From the NCBI GenBank assembly GCA_008508345.1, contig QNGE01000985.1, forward strand, positions 116,633 through 180,632: a DNA stretch of 64,000 nt. The letters are read 5' to 3'. Every line of letters begins with the position of its first letter. Position 1 is the first letter of the stretch. This document shows positions 27,401 through 39,797 of the stretch, piece by piece. The DNA comes from Paragonimus westermani (lineage: Eukaryota; Platyhelminthes; Trematoda; Plagiorchiida; Troglotrematidae). The position numbers and the translations under genes were made by a program. The notes under the pieces were generated by a model, which was not told where the DNA came from, searched no databases, and saw only the letters and a list, made by a program, of their open reading frames with translations.

Positions 27401-28599
27401 TGAAGGGACAAAACAGACAATCAAAAAGACAATGCAGATCTGGTGGTTTGTGTATAAAAGTGGTCCGCTTAGCCCAAGCAGTTGGACTGATTGAATAACG
27501 TTTTCAATAGCTCTCAGCTGAATGGACGGCCGTAACACTTAAGCAGATTGAGAGTCATTCCTGCCCATACATAGCAACCGACCCACATAAAACCCGAGCT
27601 AAAGATAATTTATTTTATTCGCTCGATGTGGATAATCAGAAAACGTCCGTTTTTTTAGTGGACAGGTGAGTGAAGTATGTAAACAATCAATAAAATTGTG
27701 TAGTTGAATGCAGTGAACAACAGAGAAGTGTTGTCTATCCTAAAGTGTATTCGGTGCACACAAGTGTGGTACATGTTCGAATGTTCAAATTTGTTTGCCC
27801 TTGTTGATTCCAGTCTTCCTTTCCTGCAGGACGGATATGAACCCACATCCATCAACATCCGCAGGATGACTGCATTAAGCTTGTGTCGGTGTGCGTGCTT
27901 ACTTCATGCAGCCACCAATATACCATCAACCTACTCATCCGGCAATACCTGAATCGTTGCTGAAAAACCTAGCTAGAAAATACTGGTACAAGTCGGCGCG
28001 TTCGAATCCGAAAGGTTACATCACTAATGGAGTACATTTGGCCTCATAGTACTGGTTACTTGCGCGTTGATAGCGAATCCTATGTGCAAGCTTTCACGTC
28101 TAAGAAAACTAGCCGACGGTGTTCAGTTGGAAGGCACTGGTCAAACGAAGTCAACAGTGCTTCATACACCATAAGAGGTTAGCTTCAAGCAATTTACATA
28201 TCCGCGTAATCAGACGAACGAAGGCTAGTGCAACAAGCAGGGTTCACGCAATGAGAAAAATCTTCCTTAGTGAGCTACCACCGTTAGTTTTAGGTGAAAG
28301 GAACCATCGGATCCACTTCTCGGTCAGTTCAACAACAGTGAGTTTGTGTAGAAGTCGACCTAAGAAGGAGATAACGGCAGAAGTGTAAGACCATTAATGC
28401 GTACATTGATGCTTCAACCTGGAACCAACTGAACAGGGAGAAGTACGCTTGGAAAGATCCGAATTAAGAAAGTTAGTTATGTCAGAAAAGATTTTAGATG
28501 TATTCTGAGCGTTTAGAAAAAAAGGTACAACACAACGCAATAGAAAAAACCGTGGTCATGCTCCGCTGGGTTTCTAACGTGTTTTTAACGTTTTTGGCT

Positions 28600-28705
28600 T
28601 TTCACATCCGGTTTTTCTTGCCAGTTGGCGTGTGCCAACCTGGCGTCTAAAGCTGGCTTCACATCCACTCCCCGTTAAACGACAGGGTGTACAGTGCGAT
28701 CGCGC
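28600..28705 (-). mobile_element. Possible very decayed CR1 3' tail
   Basis: Read on the minus strand, this holds TACACCCTGTCG, then GACGCC, then CAAGAAAAACCG, in the order and roughly the spacing (71 versus about 57 bases) of the 3' tail shared by the CR1 copies at 46-57 kb. The adjoining minus-strand frame is not recognisable as CR1 protein. This is weak by-eye similarity only. Confidence 0.25.
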
Positions 28706-30787
28706 GTGTGGTACTGCACCACAATTGTGAAACCTGATTCTTCGGTGACGATGATGCTTGCTACCTAACTGTTTGTGACAATCCTTGTTTACGTAGCGTT
28801 CTCCGCGTATGATGGCAGTGTAACACGAGCAATGACGCCTGTTAAGAATAAAATGTCCACTTTTAACCAAAGTACTGATACTTCGTCGGTTAAGGACACT
28901 CGTACGCATGTTACGTTCGCATACTTAGCGTCTACTATATTGCGCCTTGTTTGCACTCTGCTGGGTTGACCTGAAGTGAGTACGACTAGACAGGCATCCA
29001 GTTTAGCATTGGTCGAGTCTGCTCGAATTTCTGGAGAACGGCCAAAAGATGTTCAAAATCGTCAGCTAAAAGCATCGAGAAACAGGGCTGCAAGCTGTAC
29101 TCAGTGTCGCATGTGTTCTTTTGATCGCGTTCGTGGTCACCTTCAGTCGTTAGCATCTGAACAGCTTTCTAAATGATACAACGAAACTCCCAAAAATTGA
29201 TTGAAGTTGCAAAATTATCTAAAACGGACAAGAGAATTTGCTTCCTTTGTTAGCATCATACTTCTTGTTCGAGAAGAAATCTCCAGTGTTTGTCTGTGTG
29301 TTCATTTTAGCTGTATTTGTTTCATCTTGATAAATTAGTAGTCGGTCTATTTTCAGATTTGTAGAATAACACTAATGAGGACAACAAATGTTGGGAAACG
29401 GAATAGCATAAACAAATGTCGTTGAGTGTCTGCATCTGACAGTGCTTTCACGTCAAACGCAAGGTCAATAACGCAGCAGTTAACATAGGCTGCTTCATGA
29501 AAACACATAGCATGGATCATCTCCTAGTCATGACAAAGACACGCACGACTGACTAGGCCAGTCGAAAGCAAAACGGTAGTCAGTGCTATATTTTGAAACA
29601 GAACCCCTAAAGCAACATGTTGAATACGCATCATGTGACGAAGTGTGAGACACGATCACCTTACACCATAATGTTCTGCTGAATGATGACCGGACAGCAT
29701 AGCAGGACGAACACCTATGTGGAATTCGGCTGGCTGAACTAGTCGCCACAGATTAGGAGAAAAAGGTAGCGACTGCCTTGTAAAAAGAAACTTTAACTCT
29801 ATCCAGGTGTTCGAAAAAAAATCAGAAATTCACCTAGTGATTACGGATTTTTCCAAACAGTTACGCCTGATGCGGTAGGAGTCAAAACGGTTTCGATATC
29901 AGATAGAGCAGTCTAGTAAAAACAGCTCAGGATTATGATCTTTCTTATGACAACGTTGTCTTTGGTCAAGTTTGCGAACTGAAATTCGGTAGACAGCAAA
30001 CTAATGAATTACTAACCTCAAGCGTAGTAAGCACAAACGTTGAACTTTAGAGAATGTATATCAAAAGATAGTTTGATCGAGGATGAGGACGCTGTGTCAG
30101 GGAAAAGACAAGCAATACAGTATGATACCACTGCGAACGCTGATTGGGGAGTTGAAAGTGAGCGAAAATCAGAAAACAGCGTGTCGTACACTGATCCAAT
30201 AAACAACTCACTAAGGATGGGCAACTGGGAATTATGCCAGCAACTTGCAAATTATGAACGCTTTCATCGGGTTAACGAAAGACGTTAAACCGTTTATTAC
30301 TTCTACAATATCCCTTAATTAACACCTCCAGTCTACAGAGTGAGTCTAAACTTTGAAAACATCAATCTTGAACACTTTACAATTGGCAGTGGACGTACGA
30401 ACTTGTTAAACGCTGTTACAATAAGTTTATATACAGAGAAGTTTCGAATGTCAGACAAAGTTGGTTCGTTGGGCTCCAAATTACGGATGTAATTGAACTT
30501 CGGCACATACATCAAGTTACCGACTAAACAACTTTGTCTAAGAAGGCAAAGAATATCTTAAAATTGTCGAAATCACTGAGGAATTTGATGTGAACGTCGC
30601 AGTTGTCAAGCTTACGGCGTTTGTGAGAAGAAATTACTCGTGATCGTACACTGACTATCTCGCATTGTGATAAGCAAGTGGGGATGCACATTCCCTCATT
30701 CACTAGCGACATGGAAAGACTTTTCAGAAAAGCAACTGAACCGCAGTTGCAACAAGCAGTGCGATGAAAGAACGCGACAGGGTTTAG

Positions 30788-30950
30788 AAACAAACGAGTT
30801 GCACGATTGTAGAAAGTGGCCCTGAGTTCACATCAAGTGTCTAGTGGCACAAATGTATGGTTAAACATACTTGGAACAGACAAGCGATAAAGGCTGGTCA
30901 CAGCTGAAAACCTTAGAGAAGCCACACGATCGTTCATCAATATGACATCA
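30788..30950 (+). repeat. Dispersed repeat, copy 1 (partner at 54.0 kb)
   Basis: Aligns by eye over roughly 130-150 bases with 54000-54146. Shared blocks include CTGAGTTCA, GGACAGACARGCGATAAAG, ACTTAGAGAAGCCA or a close variant, and ACGATC. No coding frame or tRNA-like core was recognised, so the class is unknown. Confidence 0.55.
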
Positions 30951-33900
30951 AGACAGTCACCGTAATCAGGTTTCGTAACTTTCGTTCTGTTAATAACATT
31001 AATCAACCAACTGTTGTACCGAATCCGACTGACATCATCAAGTTTTACAATAACTGTTGTCGGGAAGGTCACAGTAAAGTTAGTGAGAAGCTCCGAACCC
31101 ACAGAAATGAGCCCAATTACTGTCTAGAAGCCTTTCGTGCACGCCAGGTTCACCGAAAGACTTGCACTACCACGCAGCCGTGTACACGCATTATAGATAT
31201 ACTGGTAAAAGTTGCCGAAAAGTCTCCAGCCGAGAAACAAATGATCGAATCCAAACAGAACACTGAAGAAATGATGTTGGTTTTTGAATGTTCAGTGATT
31301 GGGAAGAAGCAAGAGTGATGAACACATTTTCGAAAAATTCATTATTGCAATCGACACATTTCAAAATGTTGGAAAATAAATATTGATCAGGCCAATTAAC
31401 TCAGTTACTACCGGTCACCGAAAGAACGCCCAATTTCAACTAAGCTACCAAGATAAGTGTTGGATCATCAGTCAGCGTTAGTAAACAACTTTTGCGACAG
31501 TTAATGAACAGGGTCGTAAAAGGCAAACGAAGATCAATGGTTTGAATTGACATTTTGATTACGGAGTAGGGGTTGGCGTAATCTGAGCTGTAAATGCTCA
31601 AGCCGTCAATCTGTGGCAGCATTGCACAAAACCTTTGCTGAGCTCTATTAACGACCGATTAAGGGACGAGCTGTGACCAGTGCAGCCAGGCGTACACCGA
31701 CTGTACCAGTTGCTAACTCCTCGAGACGACTCCGATAGTATGTTTAGTGATGCTTCCTTAGTTGTTTATCAAATTACTCTGTCGAGCGTCCAGTGTAATC
31801 CGCTGCACAGCATTAACGGAAATAAGAACAACAATTGTGGATATTCACGTCGTCTTTTGTGTTAAGAGTCAGTATGAGCGGATGCCTGGAATATGGTTGC
31901 AACGTTGTAGCGAGAAAAGTTTTTTAGGGTGCACCGCGTAGCCTGAGGTGGAGAATATTGGCCGTTAAAACATGTCTAAGAGACAAACTCAAGGAAGCAG
32001 GTTCATCGAAATAAAACTTTCAGAATGGTGATTTAGCCGGGAGTACTGGCAGTCCGAAGAAAATTCTACCTCACTATGACCACAAAGCAGATTCACCTTT
32101 ACCGGTCTATGAGATACCGAAGTGGCTTTTATGCTTGCTGTTGAAATACCTATACTGTCCAGTTCAACCCAGCGTTCTGTTGATAGATGGCACCATTTAA
32201 CCGGCCGGTCGTTGCACTGAATCTACAAAACGGTTAAACGAGTTCTTCATCTCGTCTACTGTGAACCCGACAGCATAAACGGATAACCGTCGATATCACA
32301 TGTGAGTACATAGTACAATGAATAACAGTAGCCAGGAGGCAGGCCTTCGAATAAACTCATGATCCTATTGTGCCCAGGTTTACGCGTGATTATATCAACT
32401 GGCAAACGTCCAACGCGGAATCACGTTGTCTCCGTACGAACACAAAGAACTGCTAAGCATAAGTTGTGCGTAGAATTTTTAGCTAAGGAAATATCTTTGC
32501 AGAGAGGCTGTTCGAAACGGTAGTATAATGTTGAACGTATCAGTATGGTCGTATATGTTATTGAAGGTTTCTATTAGATCGAACGTACGTGAATAATGAC
32601 ACCGTCAGAGAATCACGTGAACGCTTCATCAGTGTTATCGCCTCTTATTGATTTCACCAATTCGACTTTGTCCCTAAGATTAGACTGATAAAAATGTCGG
32701 TTTAGTGAATCAACAACCAAATGTCACTGCACAACGCTGCTTTAATTGCGATCGACGAAGTGAAATATCGGGCTTGAAGGCCAGTTCGGTTTATCAAGGA
32801 TGGGAAATCTCTGGCAGAGAATTACAACTGAACCTACATATTTTATTCGGTCAGACATGAATTCCAGAACAATTGCTTATTGTTAATAAAATAATTGGCG
32901 GAAACAACTAAAAAATAATGGAAAAAATGGTCTAAAATAAACATGCGAATATTGTGCTAATGGTGTCAGACCCATATGGTGGATGATTTCATGTGTGTTA
33001 AAAGGAAAGTCCCACCTTCCTTCGCGGGTTATCCTTGTGTAATGAATGACGCTCAATTATAGGAAGGCGGTGTAATTCGTTCACGGTAATCCGGTGGTTG
33101 TCAACATTTTGACAAGAGAACGCACGTGGCATACAGCGCCTAGCTTTGGATAACAACAATGTTAAACGAATTCTTCAGGGTCCATCGAAAGCGATTAACA
33201 TTAACCAATCGTAGATAACAGTGATCAGAATTCATGTTTATATGTTGAGGAGTCTCTGACTAAACTGATTCTACGTCGCTGAATTTTACGCAGAGTTTAA
33301 GTGACCGATTGCAGCTTACTTTTGTATACTGAACGCAAATGACAACAATTCATGACACTTCGATGACTTTTATATATATCAACTATGGTTTTGAGGACTT
33401 CGGAAGACGGAGTTGTGAAGTATTTCATTATATTTTTAAATGCTTGGCATTTCACTTTAATAATTAAGGACCCGCTATTATTCTGTTGTTGGGCACAATG
33501 TTCTGCAGCATTTTGTAGAATTTTACTAACAGACATCACACCGTTAACCAGACTCAAAATGTTCAACTTAATAAATCAATAATATGAACCAATGTCATCG
33601 TTGAATCACATTTAAACTAACATAAGCCGTTTTCCGCCACAATCCGTTTATTGTTCATTGTTGAACCTATCCTAAGCACAACCCAACCTTGAAAAAAAGC
33701 TAAACGCTTAAACCTAATCGTACAGTTACCCTTACTTATCATCTGCCAAATATTTCAGGGAATCCTGAACTCACTACTCCAGCTATTACTGAGTGACCGA
33801 GCGCAAAAAAAATGAGAAAAATGACACCATTAATTTAAAAATTTTGTGATTCTGTTCTCATCAAAACATAATTTCTATTTATTATGATCGTTCAATATGT

Positions 33901-35213
33901 TGTGATTTTGAGAGATTTAAAACCACCATCCCTCGTTTGAAAGGCGATTTCGTGACCTCGAAATAGTTCAGTTGTGGAAACAGTTTAAATGGCGCCAAAA
34001 GTGATATCAACATAACACCAGATCAATAATTTTGTGCTTCTTTAGACGCATCAAGTGGGAATAATTCCAAAAACGCTAAAACCGCCAACCGTCCTCATTG
34101 CTTGCCAAGACCTGTCAAAGCCCGGTCAGCAGCATTTGTAAAGGTTGCGATCAGTGTAACTGTTATGTAGCCTGTCCACAGTTTGTTAGTCTGGATGTAT
34201 GAGGAACACATCGGGCCACTAGCTTTCGCACTTGCAATGGTCACTGTGATACAGAACGGTACGTATCACGAAAAACTACAATTATCATTGTGTGACATCG
34301 TGGCCGCAGTGGGTAAAAAAAACTAGTGACTTGAGGTGGGTCATGATGGTCTGAACTGACGCGGCGTACACAGGTTACATAGAACATCAATTATCACTTC
34401 AGTATCGAGTCCCGACCGTCAATTGACAAACACCCCTTGGGGAAGTCAAGAAACAACGTGAGTGGACGATGAATCAGTTGTGAACATGGGGGCAACCAGT
34501 AATAATGTTGACGGTTCAATTCTGACACGAAAATTCATTCGAATTAAGCTAGTTACGAAACATGACGGAACAATGGTGAAATGATCCAAAAACAGGAGAT
34601 TATACATTGAGAACACAGCGGCAGGAGTCAAGACTACGTTCCAGTAACCGGTACCAGCAGAATGAGGTATGTGAAGATTGGGGCGAAAATGAATCATAAA
34701 CAGTCAGGAAGATTTGACAGTATTGTGAAGTTTGTGATAAAGATAGTTGTGTCTCCTCAATGGTCACCACGTACGACATCGATGCTGGCCAGTCGCAACC
34801 GCCCCGAGTTCAAAGAAATCATAAACGTTGGCTTTAGTTGCACCCCCAATGGCCTCCATGACACGGATTCAGTTCATTTAATTCTAAATCCTCGCTTGAT
34901 TTCTTGAACCTTTTCGAACAACTTTCATGACAAATGTGCAAAACATGCCCAGCACATTTACGAACTTTAAGCAAGACCTGAGATTCAAGATTGCTTCAAG
35001 GAACTTTTGCAATCCACCCACTATCGTCATTTATTTCGACCTTTTTATAACCGCAGTTTACGCGGTGTAAACCATTAACGTTTTGTTGTGCATACACAAA
35101 TGCTAGTTCTCTCAACCACTAGCGAGTCTTCAAGGCGTATCAAAAGTAAACGCATTATCGTGTACATTTAAAAAAAAACAGTTTTGACGCCTATATCACT
35201 GAAAACTGTACAC

Positions 35214-35215
<2 letters not shown>

Positions 35216-35244
<29 letters not shown>
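35216..35244. repeat. (AC)n microsatellite
   Basis: About 14 uninterrupted dinucleotide units. Confidence 0.95.
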
Positions 35245-35246
<2 letters not shown>

Positions 35247-36099
35247 TTTCCTTTCCCTGCATGCATTAGCAGCGGTGCACTCCCATTAGCTCAGCTCTCT
35301 GACAACAGTCAAATATAAAGTTACAAATCAAGGAATTTTTCAGGACATCCTCCAATAATCGGTCCGACCATCACTTGTCCAGCAGTGACCTCCCGTTACC
35401 TGTGCATGAGCAAGGCTCGGAGTTTTAAGGAACAAAGTATAAGCCATACCAGTTTAGAACTGGCTAACATGTGAGGTGGAAGTTATCACGATCCGACATT
35501 GTCCAGTTCGCCCAAGTTGTTCCCAAACCATGAACTTCACTGTTTCCAGCATAAATCACATGAGCCAAGGAAAAAGGGTTTCGCAAAACCAGTTGTGCTT
35601 ACTCGAACACACCAAAAGAAAGCAATATCACACAGAAAAAGGATGAGCAAGACATTTTTCCCGTGCAAAGTCTGAGAAGCTCGTTTTTCTTGTTATCTTA
35701 TGGAACTACTTATGCACTCAAATGGAAAACCCTGAAGAATAGAAAGGAATTCCGAGAAAACGGGCCTTTTGCCGAAAAATTATTTTATAAATATTTATTT
35801 AATTAAAATTTTGGAACAAAATTTGTGTTTGTGACAATTTTTGCTGAGTGAAAAAGTGTTGAAATTTTTTTAACTCATCCGGACTTCTCACAGCCATTTC
35901 ACAAAATTTGTGTTCATAACCTGATTGCAAACTAAGTGGATATAAATGCTAGTGGTCAGGTAAACCGATATTCCAGCGATCTTTAAGATAACACGTCAAA
36001 TGAGCGCTAATGTATGCACCAGAAGGCAAACGGTGCTGGTCATGAAGTGTTCAATTATGTGTAAGTGACTTGTGGAGAAACCAACAGATCAATTTTCTA

Positions 36100-36300
36100 T
36101 CATAAGAACCAAACTCTCAGCGTTCAACACCAACAATGACGTTTACATTTAACTAGTAAGTAGTTTGACAGATCACTCAACCCAACTCAGAAGAGATCCA
36201 GCTGTGAAAAACCTTGACTTCCGCTCGGTTCGAACCAGTGACAAAAACAGCATACCAGAAAGCTGCAAGCGTTCTACCATCTGAAGTACGTAGGCACAAG
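36100..36300 (-). mobile_element. tRNA-derived repeat (SINE-like)
   Basis: On the minus strand, a tRNA-like stretch (about 36297-36222) reads CTTCAGATGGTAGAACGC, an A-box-like D-arm. About 42 bases later comes GGTTCGAACC (36227-36236), a perfect B box. The anticodon arm does not fold cleanly, so it is not a functional tRNA gene. It continues into a non-tRNA body towards 36100. It differs from the 6.4/24.1-kb SINE family. It could also be a lone tRNA pseudogene, since only one copy is in the window. Confidence 0.5.
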
Positions 36301-39300
36301 GGGAGCTCCAAAATTTCAAATATGAACTCTGGTGTCCATTCGTCCCGTCATCGGATATGGTGTCCATCAAAGGCTTTGGCAGGATACATCAAACAGTTCA
36401 TGCTGGGACCTACCAAAATCACTGTTGAACATATGTATCTAACTGCCTTAGAACGATGAAAAATGGGAAACGGTGAAATGAGTATTCACCCACAACAACC
36501 TCATCTACACTTAAACGTCAAATATAATGATACCAATATCTTGTGCACGTAAAATAGAGTTAACAGCGAGAGCAAAAAGAAATATACTTTCTAATGACTT
36601 TTGCTTTTGTTGGTCAGTGCTTGTTTTTAATGCACAAGTAATCAACGGCAGAGTTGATGTCACTGAATCAGACCAGACGACATTCCTTGGTGTCCAGAGA
36701 GATTCCAGGTGCACCACAAACCCACCAACTGCACAACAGAAGGCAAGTAACGTCTCTCAACTTTTTGGGAACGATATCTACATACATTTGCCGAGTTACC
36801 AACTAATCCCGTAGTAACTTATAGGAGTGAATAGGAACCACAGCATAGAATGCCTGGCGTACCAACTATTGATTTGACATCCTAATCAAAAGACCTAACG
36901 ACTTGATAGGCTCATTTGGAGTGTGTGTTGTGACGTACTTTGCTTCGCCCTACCTAAAGCCCGCCTCCCAACCGTCGCAGTGCTTAACCTCTATTGTCAT
37001 CCAAAACGTGCACGTGAATGAAAACATCCCATTCAGTGTACCGCCAGCTAAATAAACTGAAGGTTAGAGTGATGTTAGTCCAACAACACTGAAAATAGTA
37101 CGCATTTTTTATTCCAAATAAATGCGACCGGTTAAATTGCACAACCGTCACATTTCAGTTCTGCCCACTAGTTAGGAAAGTAACTTTTTTATCGAGCCAA
37201 CACGAAATCTCCGATGATAACGTATGTAAACCCGAAGCATTTGACTTACGCGTGACCGTTCACGAGCCAATCTAGATCATATAACAAAATGGTAATAGCA
37301 GGCTGTGAATGTGAGATTAATAATTACAGTTTACAGAATGTATAAAATGTAGTAATCCAACCCGGATGGCTTAACGACTGTCACCAACTTGTCGGTCAAC
37401 AAATTTACCGAGTAAGTTAGGGATTTCCTTCTACGAGACAATTCCAGAAGCGTTGAGAAGTGATTTCAATTTTACACTGAGCGTTGTCCGTCATATTGAC
37501 TGAATATCTGTGTTAGTTAACACTAAGCATGGTCCTTCCTTTCGGATCGCGCGCAATAAATTCTGTTGTACCGGAAGAAAGTCTTAGTGCATCTCCACGT
37601 CCAGCCTAGCTGACTCATCTTGCCTACATCGGTTCCGGAATTGAAAGTCAAATACCCGAACGATTTCGTTGGCTTCTCTGTCCTTTTCCCAGAACAGCTA
37701 TCGGTTCGTTAAGTAGTTTCGTTTTTGATGAATAATTTAGTCGATTAATATAAAACAGAGGTGAGCAGTTTTGTGGATGACTCAGACACATGGAGTCATG
37801 CCGTGATTGGGCGTGTCAGGTTAACAAAATGTACGCATTCACTAAGAATCCGCGTGTAACACTTAACTGACAAAAGCGGCAGCAGTAGTGACAACAAATA
37901 TTTAAGCTGCTTTGAAGGCAAATATATGCATTTAGAAGTACACTCAAATGCCCGAGGTGTGTGTAAAGGCCTCGGGAGACGTCTCAATGCGCCAAAGTTT
38001 GCTTCATCAGAATAAATAATAATGCCGACTTCCTTCAAAAATTTATACCCATCGATCGAAGGGTGAACAGTCTTGGAGGGAGTAAACTTAGCAGACGAGT
38101 TTCGTTCACTGTGCTCACCAGGAGGCCTTGCATTCATAGGACTTACTACAACAATGATAATGAATACTCCGGATTGAAAATACCATCTCGAATAAACAAG
38201 AAACAAAAGCCGAAGGGAAAAAGGTTAGTAGAACGAGATATCGATAGTGTGAATGCACAGTTCTTATACAGCGCTACGTTCTCATGCGGGATAGTGGTCC
38301 CAATTAACGACTCGTGTTCCCAACCCAGCAGACATCACCAGTCGACGTTAATCAAAGGTATGATGAGGGTTAACGTACGTCCAAACCGCGCCACTGCCTA
38401 CTCTCTTTGTGGTTTTCACTCAGCAATTTGTGGGCTCCGTTAATCACGCCTAACGCGGTAAACACTTATCCAGTATACAAAGTAAGCGTCCCAGCTAAAG
38501 AAAACACAGCAGTTACACTACTCAACAAATGAATCGCCTGTATGAGTTTTTCTGAAAAACGAGCTGCGGAATTGCTGTATTGTCCACATGACGATTATAC
38601 CTGTTAGGGGTAACTAAGAACTACAGCTGACGGTTCACAAGCCAACCTACAAATACATTGCGCATAGACCACGTTTCCGAAACAATACCATGAGGCGCAC
38701 TTTTCGTAAGGGATAACTAAACGGTCTTCCGAAACCATAAGTGACGCAGGCTGACGGGAACAAGTATTTACAAATTTCTGTGAAACACTAATGTCTGCTG
38801 TCACTTCAGATAACGCGTCAAATAATAAGTCGACACTGTCATTTGGATGCCACTTTGGAATCTGACTATACAACACAAACCCAAGCATCAACGCTATAGC
38901 TTTCAACCTTAGAATTCACGCAACAATGTGACCACCATGTTGGAATTTACAGCATAGCCAATAAAACGTGGAAGGCGCACAGCGCGATAAACGAGGGAAT
39001 AGAGTTCCTAGGACATATATGAGTCACCAAGTGCAAAACAACGTCAACATGTACTTCGGAAACAAGCCGAATCTCGGAGTTGCTAATACAGTGTTACCTC
39101 CTCTATATGTAACGGTATAGAGGCCTCAGTGATGCAGACCAGACACCCTGTAAACATTACATCTAGTATCCAAAGTCGCACAGAACGACTGTACGAGCGC
39201 CAGTGTTTCACACCTCGCCCTTCAGAACAGCAACGCCACATAAGTGTTCACTATATGACCACCAGTCCACAAGATCCAATACAAGTACCCAAGTAGGCAA

Positions 39301-39724
39301 ACAGGTAGTTCTTTACCCAACTGTCATCGACGAAGAAAGCGAGCGTAGACTGTCTCTAACCTTGATCGAAACAATATAAATTGTTTAACGGCGAAGTGGT
39401 GTTGGCCGTCTACCGTGTAAGACTTTTGCTGCCCGTATAGTGTTTTCAACGAAAAGATTAACGTCAGCACATTCGCTCTGTGTCATCAGAGCATTCTAAC
39501 AGAAAAAGTGGATTTACAAGACCCCTTAGAACGACGACAAACTGCTCTGCATCAGTATATGTGTAGGCCTGTGCACATTTTGATAGTGTACTGCTGAATA
39601 TAGTCATGAATGGTTTTTGTGATTGGGTCTCCTTCAATTTTGCTGGTTGAGAATTTCTTTTTCTTCACAGTTGTGACACAGTTGAGCATAAGCAATAATC
39701 ATCAACGTATTGCTGTCCACGTTG

Positions 39725-39797
39725 ACGATGAGGACGATTATGATGATGATGAGGATGAGGATGATGATGATGATGAGAGGGGAGGAGGAGGATGATC
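39725..39797. repeat. GAT/GAG purine-rich microsatellite
   Basis: Imperfect trinucleotide array of GAT, GAG and GAC ending in GGAGGA units. It makes a 61-codon open frame ending in Asp/Glu and Gly runs, which is a by-product of the repeat. Confidence 0.9.

Larger units (their letters stand above)
24486..36099. other. Long non-coding region, no confident gene
   Basis: About 11.6 kb of short, unrecognised open frames. The only items I can support are a possible CR1 tail near 28.6 kb, a dispersed repeat at 30.8 kb and an AC microsatellite at 35.2 kb, listed separately. Confidence 0.45.

Noticed and set aside
27985..28003. B-box-like GCGTTCGAATCCG
   Set aside because: No A box at tRNA distance and no foldable arms nearby.
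28574..28909. Cys/His-containing 111-codon minus-strand frame that could suggest a zinc finger
   Set aside because: Cys and His spacing fits no known finger, and the right end overlaps a possible CR1 tail.
37796..38443. Overlapping 136- and 126-codon frames on opposite strands
   Set aside because: No domain, no splice signals and no composition bias. The length is within what chance gives in 64 kb with alternative starts allowed.
39610..39795. Acidic 61-codon open frame
   Set aside because: Its acidic and glycine tail is simply the translated GAT/GAG microsatellite.
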